A stretch of DNA of 64,000 nt from Stachybotrys elegans (taxonomy: Eukaryota; Ascomycota; Sordariomycetes; Hypocreales; Stachybotryaceae): NCBI GenBank assembly GCA_020746835.1, contig JAGPNK010000011.1, positions 1,054,001-1,118,000 of the forward strand, in the 5' to 3' direction. The position numbers and the translations under genes were made by a program. This document shows, one piece after another, positions 59,099-64,000 of this stretch. The notes below the pieces were generated by a model. The model was not told where the DNA came from. It saw only the letters and a program-made list of their open reading frames with translations, and did not search any database. The first letter of the stretch is position 1, and each line of letters starts with the position of its first letter.

Positions 59099-61189
59099 CT
59101 AAATAATCATAACTGTCCTTACTACTAAGCAGTTGGCGAACTCCCTTCTCTGCCTCTCGTTCTTCTCCCCACTTCCCCCGCCCCAGAGTTCTGCTGTCCC
59201 AATTCTCTTATACACCAACTCTCCATTATCCCCCCTAACGTCCTCCACTTTCTCTAGAAGCAGCCCAAAGTCCAGCGATAATAGCACCACTGCCGCATCC
59301 TGCACAGCGTACCTATGGCTCCATTCTTCTGGGTCTTGATCGGATGACGGAGAACCCGGTGATGAATCTATTTCATGCATGTCATCAAGCTGACCTTCCA
59401 GACGTACGTTCCCCGCCTCTCCCATCCTTCCTCCAGTCGCAGATAAATGTGGCGTCGCATCGTCGCACACCCTCAAACTCCACGAGGTGCAAGTCTCATA
59501 CACACCGCGAGCGCATGGAGCGGAGAGGAGGATTGCAGCCTTTGAGGACATGCCAAGATGTTGCGGGCCGACCGGAACATAATCGATTCCTACGATCGCT
59601 ACGCCGGGAAGAATACTTTCCGGTGCAACTTTGTGGCTAACGAAAGACACGCCCCCCTCTACCCTGAGAGAAGCCCAGCTCCAGCTCGGAGTAGGAGGGG
59701 TGTTGGTGTCGCACAGAGCAAGCTGGTCGTCCATAGAGCGTGGAACCCAGGCTAAGTCGCCCAGGAAGCTGCTCTTGAACAAACCAGCGTAGTACTCATC
59801 TCCCTCGCCCGGCCTTTCAACAGAACGTCGCGTAAGCATGTGCTTTGCAAGAGCGCTGATCGCTGGCAGGCGGTCGCGCTCGTAAGTGAGATCCAATTTC
59901 GAGTAGTGCTCGACTTGATCGCGCCATGTCTTAGCAGAGTCCTCCAGTCTTCCGGATCGGCGGAAAGGCGTATAAGAATTCCCATGGTGAGCATGATTTG
60001 GGTTAGAGTGATTAAAGTTGACGCTGCCATCCTCGGACATAGTGATGGTCTCACACTCCCAGACGAGCATATGACCGGTAAAGTGTAGGACGCGGGCAGA
60101 TAGGGTGCGCTCTTGAAGTACCCAACCGCGATGAAGGAGAGGGTGGGAGATTTCATCTGATTCCGTGCTTTCGCTTGGGAAGTCAGGTAAACGCCGGCGA
60201 ATAAAGAGACCTGGGTGGGAACTGAGTGGGAACGACGCCATTTGCGACGGCATGCGGCGGTGTAAACCCCGGTTGCTATCAGATGATGCAGTCGCCGCGA
60301 GAGTTAAATATGCATTAGCATAGATTGATTCTATAGTTCCCGAAACCGTTGTCCAATCCGATAAGTCGTCTTGGTTTATGCCTGAGGGCGGTCAGTCAAG
60401 AATGATACCAGCCGCGGAAGACTTACAAAGCGAGTCGATCCAGAGGTAAGTGATACCGAGCTTTGTGCACATTTCGCAAGCCTCACGGAAAGTCTTGGGC
60501 ATTTCATCCATTCTAACGCCATGTAGGAGGGTTTCAAGAGTTGCATTTGTCAGTTGCAAAGTTGGCCCATCACCCCAACAGTGACTGAGACAGGCGTATC
60601 GTATGGCCACTGGAGGATTTTGAATTAAGCGGACATGGGGCTCTTCGATCATTAATATTCTCTGGGGAGAGAAAGGGGGTGCTGCGTTATTACATTTCTC
60701 ATGGCGTGTCGTACACTCTTCTATCCACGAGATGGTGGTTTGGAGAGCTGCATCCGACGACGTATCGCAAGAATGCAAACGATTTCTTCGAATAGAAGCT
60801 ACTCCCACTTCATCCGCCCAGGGGCATTCCCAGACTGGTTCAGCCTGATTTTCGACACTGAATATCTCGAGACAGAAGTCAGGAAAGCTCCAGGCATTGT
60901 TTCGTCTGTCTATATCAACCCATGGGTGCTTCGTAATGTAGAGACCCGGGCGGCTGGGGGAGCCACACCCGATAAAGATCTCGTTACGATGGTTCGCTAA
61001 CAGACTGCCATGATCGTAGCTCGCGAGGGCATCTTCGATTAGTGCACAGAAAATGCATCCCGCTGCTGCTGTTACCTGAACCATATATACTTCGATCGTT
61101 GCGATTGACGTAATAGCGATTGAGCGCTTGTCCTGTTTGCACAAAGCGCAAATACTTGAGCCTGATTGATCTGAAACCTGGAACGACAT
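59099..61189 (-). CDS. HET-domain (heterokaryon incompatibility) protein
   Basis: Two exons on the minus strand (61189-60427, 60381-59099) give 681 residues; the 45-nt intron falls inside the HET signature and its removal restores WIDSLCINQDDLSDW exactly (Cys255 is split). All HET landmarks are present: YACLSHCWGDG (about 199), TFREACEMCTKLGITYLWIDSLCINQDD (about 233-260), YANAYLTLAATASSDSNRGL, and RGWVLQERTLSARVLHF with the following WEC. The N-terminus has CALC and CIFC pairs seen in many HET proteins. HET domains act as TIR-like cell-death effectors in vegetative incompatibility of filamentous ascomycetes. The C-terminal 300 residues (PSWSWASLRV onward) are the usual variable region. It lies between small genes and a NACHT-ankyrin gene. 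Confidence 0.93.
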
Positions 61190-61544
61190 TATGTATTGGT
61201 TCGTTGCATTTATGACTTAGAGCTGATAATAATAAAATCACAAGGAGAAAATGATATGCTTTCAGTCATGATATGGACCTGTAAGCAGCTAGGCTGACCA
61301 ATAAGCTTTTATAAGAATTCCAGGGCGCAATACTTGGCTGAATGCTGGGCTGAATGCTGGGCTGAATGCGAGGCTGTGGGGTGACTTGCTGAATCTGTAG
61401 AGAGCCACATGTACTAGAAATGAGGCTTAGAAGATATAAGCCATTATGTATTACGTAGTTGCAATCTATGATAATGAGAAGAGGTATGCAGTCCGAGGTA
61501 GAAGCAGCAAAAGCTAATATAGTAGAGATAATAAAAAGGTAGTA
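61190..61544. other. Intergenic, between HET gene and NACHT-ankyrin gene
   Basis: 355 bp, AT-rich, containing a 12-nt tandem array (listed separately). It holds the promoter of the HET gene and the 3' end of the NACHT-ankyrin gene on the minus strand. Confidence 0.5.
61336..61376. repeat. 12-nt tandem array
   Basis: Three copies of GGCTGAATGCTG (third with a terminal change) plus a partial fourth, about 150 nt upstream of the HET gene's ATG. Confidence 0.8.
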
Positions 61545-64000
61545 TTAAGAAAATAAACCCTCTAGAGCGAAAAGGTCCTGAGCTATCACTGCTCCTCTTG
61601 CTAATAAGAGCTCTTCTACATCCTCATGTCCGTTTAATATTGCTAAATCTAAAGCAGTAGCCCCTGAGTGACTTGTAGCCTCTAGTTCAGCGCCCCTATC
61701 GAGTAGCAATGTAACGGCATTGCAGCGACCAAGCCAAGCAGCCCATGACAACGGCGTCCACCCACTCCAGTCCTTAGCATTGACATCAACTCCCTCTGTA
61801 TCAAGCAGTAACTTGATGATTGCTTCATAGTCTTCACTGGAATCTTGTATCATCCCGATGACTTTTGAGAGTGGCGTTCGGCCCCATCGGTCTCCCGCAT
61901 CAACACTGAGTGCATCTGTGGTAAGGAGCAACTTTAGCGCATCCTTGTTTCCTTGAGTTGCAGCAAGGGAAACCAGTGTACGGCCACAGTAAGATATGTT
62001 GAGATCGGCTTCTCCTGTTTCCAGGAGCATTTTCATAATAACGTGGTTCCCGTGCAAGTAGGCCCAAAGAAGCGGCGTTGTTTGACGAGAGTCCTGGGTG
62101 TTGACATTCACCTTTCCCGTATCTAACAGTACCCTCACAACTGACTCGTTGGACTTTTTGGCGGCCAAAAGGAGCGGTGTTTGGCCTTTCTTGTCTTGTG
62201 CGTTTATGTCAAGCCTTGTCGTTTGAAGAAGCATCTTCATAACTGCTTGGTTCCCGGCTTTGGCAGCCAACGATAGCAATGTTCGGCCTTTTCGATCTTT
62301 CACGTGAATATCAGGCCTCCCTGAATCCAGGAGCATTCTGGTGATAGATTCGTAGCCTTTGCTCACGGCTACACAGAGAGGGGTCCAACTATCCGATCTG
62401 CGGGCATCAACAGCGACCCTTTCCATCTGAAGAAGTAACTCCACTATGGGGGCACACTCATAGGATACAGCCATGAGTAGCGGCGATAGACGTGCGCTGG
62501 CAACCTCTTGTGAACCAATGTCAACCATTCCTGTATCAATGAACATCTTGAATACGGACGGGCTTCTCCCGATGATGGCCTGGCCAACCGGTGTCACGCC
62601 CAAAAAGTCTGTCACAGTCAAGCTCGCGTTGCCCTTGTTGACAAGTAGTTTGGATATGGCCAGGTTTCCGAGTTTAGCGGCTCTTGCAAGTGGCGTTTTC
62701 CCCCTATGGTTTTTGGCATCGATATCAATCCCCTCCACGTTGAGAAGAGCATCGACAGCGACAGTCTGCCCTTGTTTGACTGCATATAGCAGTGGTGTGT
62801 TGTCATGACTGTCTCTGACATTGACATCGGTCCCAGTAGTTATCAATTGGTGCATCATTCTCACAATGCCAAATGATGCAGCGAGGTGCAGCCCAGTCAC
62901 ATTTTTGGGAGCATCTGATGCGGCACACCCCCAATCTTTCCACAGGACTTGACCTGATGCCTCTGTCTGTTCGCTCGACGCCGAAAATGCCCAAACCTCG
63001 TCGGCAATGAATGAGACCTCGCGAGCATGGTGACCCCAGTGACAAGCGGCATATTGAAGGAAGGGATGTAGCTTGATTCGTTCATTATATCCGCTATTGG
63101 TTGTGCAGCCACCAGTGTTGAATGTGTCAAACATCATATATGCCACACAGGTTGTAAGTATTTGAGAGGCTAGGTCGATAAACAACTCATGTCGCATGCC
63201 GTTGAGGTATTCTCGTGCCGTATAGTGAGCGAGATGGACAAGATTGCTCTCCCTGTCCACTGTCACAAGCCCAGCACACGTAGAGACAACATCTTCAATA
63301 GGTATCAGGTCTTTGGTTTCGAGTTTTCGGGTTCCTTTCCTGGTCGCAAGGGCATGACGGAGTTCATCTATGCCTAGTCGACGCTTGGCGTAAGTTACCC
63401 ACAAAAGGACCTCCATCGCGAGCTGCCTACGGCGGCTGCTCTGATTCTTAATCCTCTCGATTGCCTTGTGATAGGCACTCAACAGCAACTTTTCTTTGTC
63501 ACCTGATGTTGCTTCTTTCCGAATCCTCTTCAATGCATGCAGTACTTCATTCTCAGTCATCTGTTCATTGAAAAAGTCGAGATAGATCTGCGCCAAAAGG
63601 AACCTAGAAACTAGATCAGTATAATGCATCTTATAATCTTCATCTCATACTGACATTCCATCTGCAGCGTGTAGAATGCCTTTCCGAATCTTCAGGCGCA
63701 ACCCAGGGCTGTCTGTCACAGTATTTCGTAGGATTTTCACGTATTGCTCAAGATATAGGTCGATATCATTCTCGGTCGCTCGGATGCTTCGGCATAAGGC
63801 GTCGTCCAGTAGATTGGTGGTTTCCATCATGATTGGTCTGGATGTCACAAGGAGGTTGATTGCCGAGTTATCATGTAGATAAGAAATTCCAGCCAAAAAC
63901 TGACTACGGCAGTAGTCTTGAGTCTGGCATTCGTCAAGGGCGTCGATGAGCAAGTATACCTGCGAAAAAGTATCGATCACCTGCTTGAGGGTAGACAAAA
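61545..64000 (-). CDS. NACHT-ankyrin NLR-like protein, 5' end beyond window
   Basis: Partial gene on the minus strand: an exon entering from beyond 64000 and ending at 63655, a 51-nt intron, then 63603-61545. The intron removal gives HAADGMFLLAQIYLDF, the usual sequence after a NACHT domain. The visible part starts just before the Walker B motif VYLLIDALDECQ and sensor region LLVTSRP, followed by the winged-helix HALATRKG and DLIPIEDVVSTCAGLVTVD segments and an LAHYTAREYL motif. About eleven ankyrin repeats run from about 62880 to 61590 (for example GWTPLSWAAWLGRCNAVTLLLDRGA). Walker A and the N-terminal effector domain lie outside the window, so effector type is unknown. Repeats are diverged from each other. 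This is a fungal STAND/NLR protein as at 50606-56022 but not a close copy. Confidence 0.92.

Overview
The window is nuclear DNA of a filamentous ascomycete. The evidence is short introns (about 45-80 nt) with GTAAGT/GTATGT-type donors, two Zn(II)2Cys6 regulators, a PDR-type ABC transporter, an isopropylmalate synthase gene with nine introns, and a HET-domain gene beside two NACHT-ankyrin genes. A Sordariomycete, perhaps Hypocreales, is my inference from the protein styles; no marker in the window settles it.

Layout. 0-31 kb is gene-poor: a LaeA-like methyltransferase (33-1310), about 12.3 kb with no recognisable gene, an intronless gene for a disordered protein with a conserved C-terminal domain (13668-14909), another 4.1-kb gap, a divergent deaminase / METTL21-type methyltransferase pair (19052-21329), a 4.4-kb gap, then a full-size PDR/ABCG transporter (25711-30240). 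31-51 kb is gene-dense: TANGO2-like (31280), a Ser/Pro-rich unknown (32710), TFIIH subunit Tfb2 (34209-35789, minus), an NDH-2-like flavoprotein (minus) divergent from a Zn2Cys6 factor (38074), a C2H2 protein (minus), LEU4 (42721-45093) with two CPC1/Gcn4-type sites upstream, a second Zn2Cys6 factor (minus) divergent from a zinc-less MDR reductase (47312), and a CBM35-GH26 mannanase gene (48840-50430) broken by one in-frame TAG.

50.6-64 kb is accessory in character: a 1,786-residue NACHT-ankyrin protein, two small unknown genes, a HET-domain gene and a second NACHT-ankyrin gene running off the right edge. Fungal NLR-like and HET proteins are known for self/non-self recognition and incompatibility cell death, so this block is the best candidate for an interesting system.

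Intron positions were read by eye from splice signals, frame continuity and family motifs; every multi-exon model given sums to a whole number of codons. I saw no tRNA, rRNA, CRISPR array or intact transposon.
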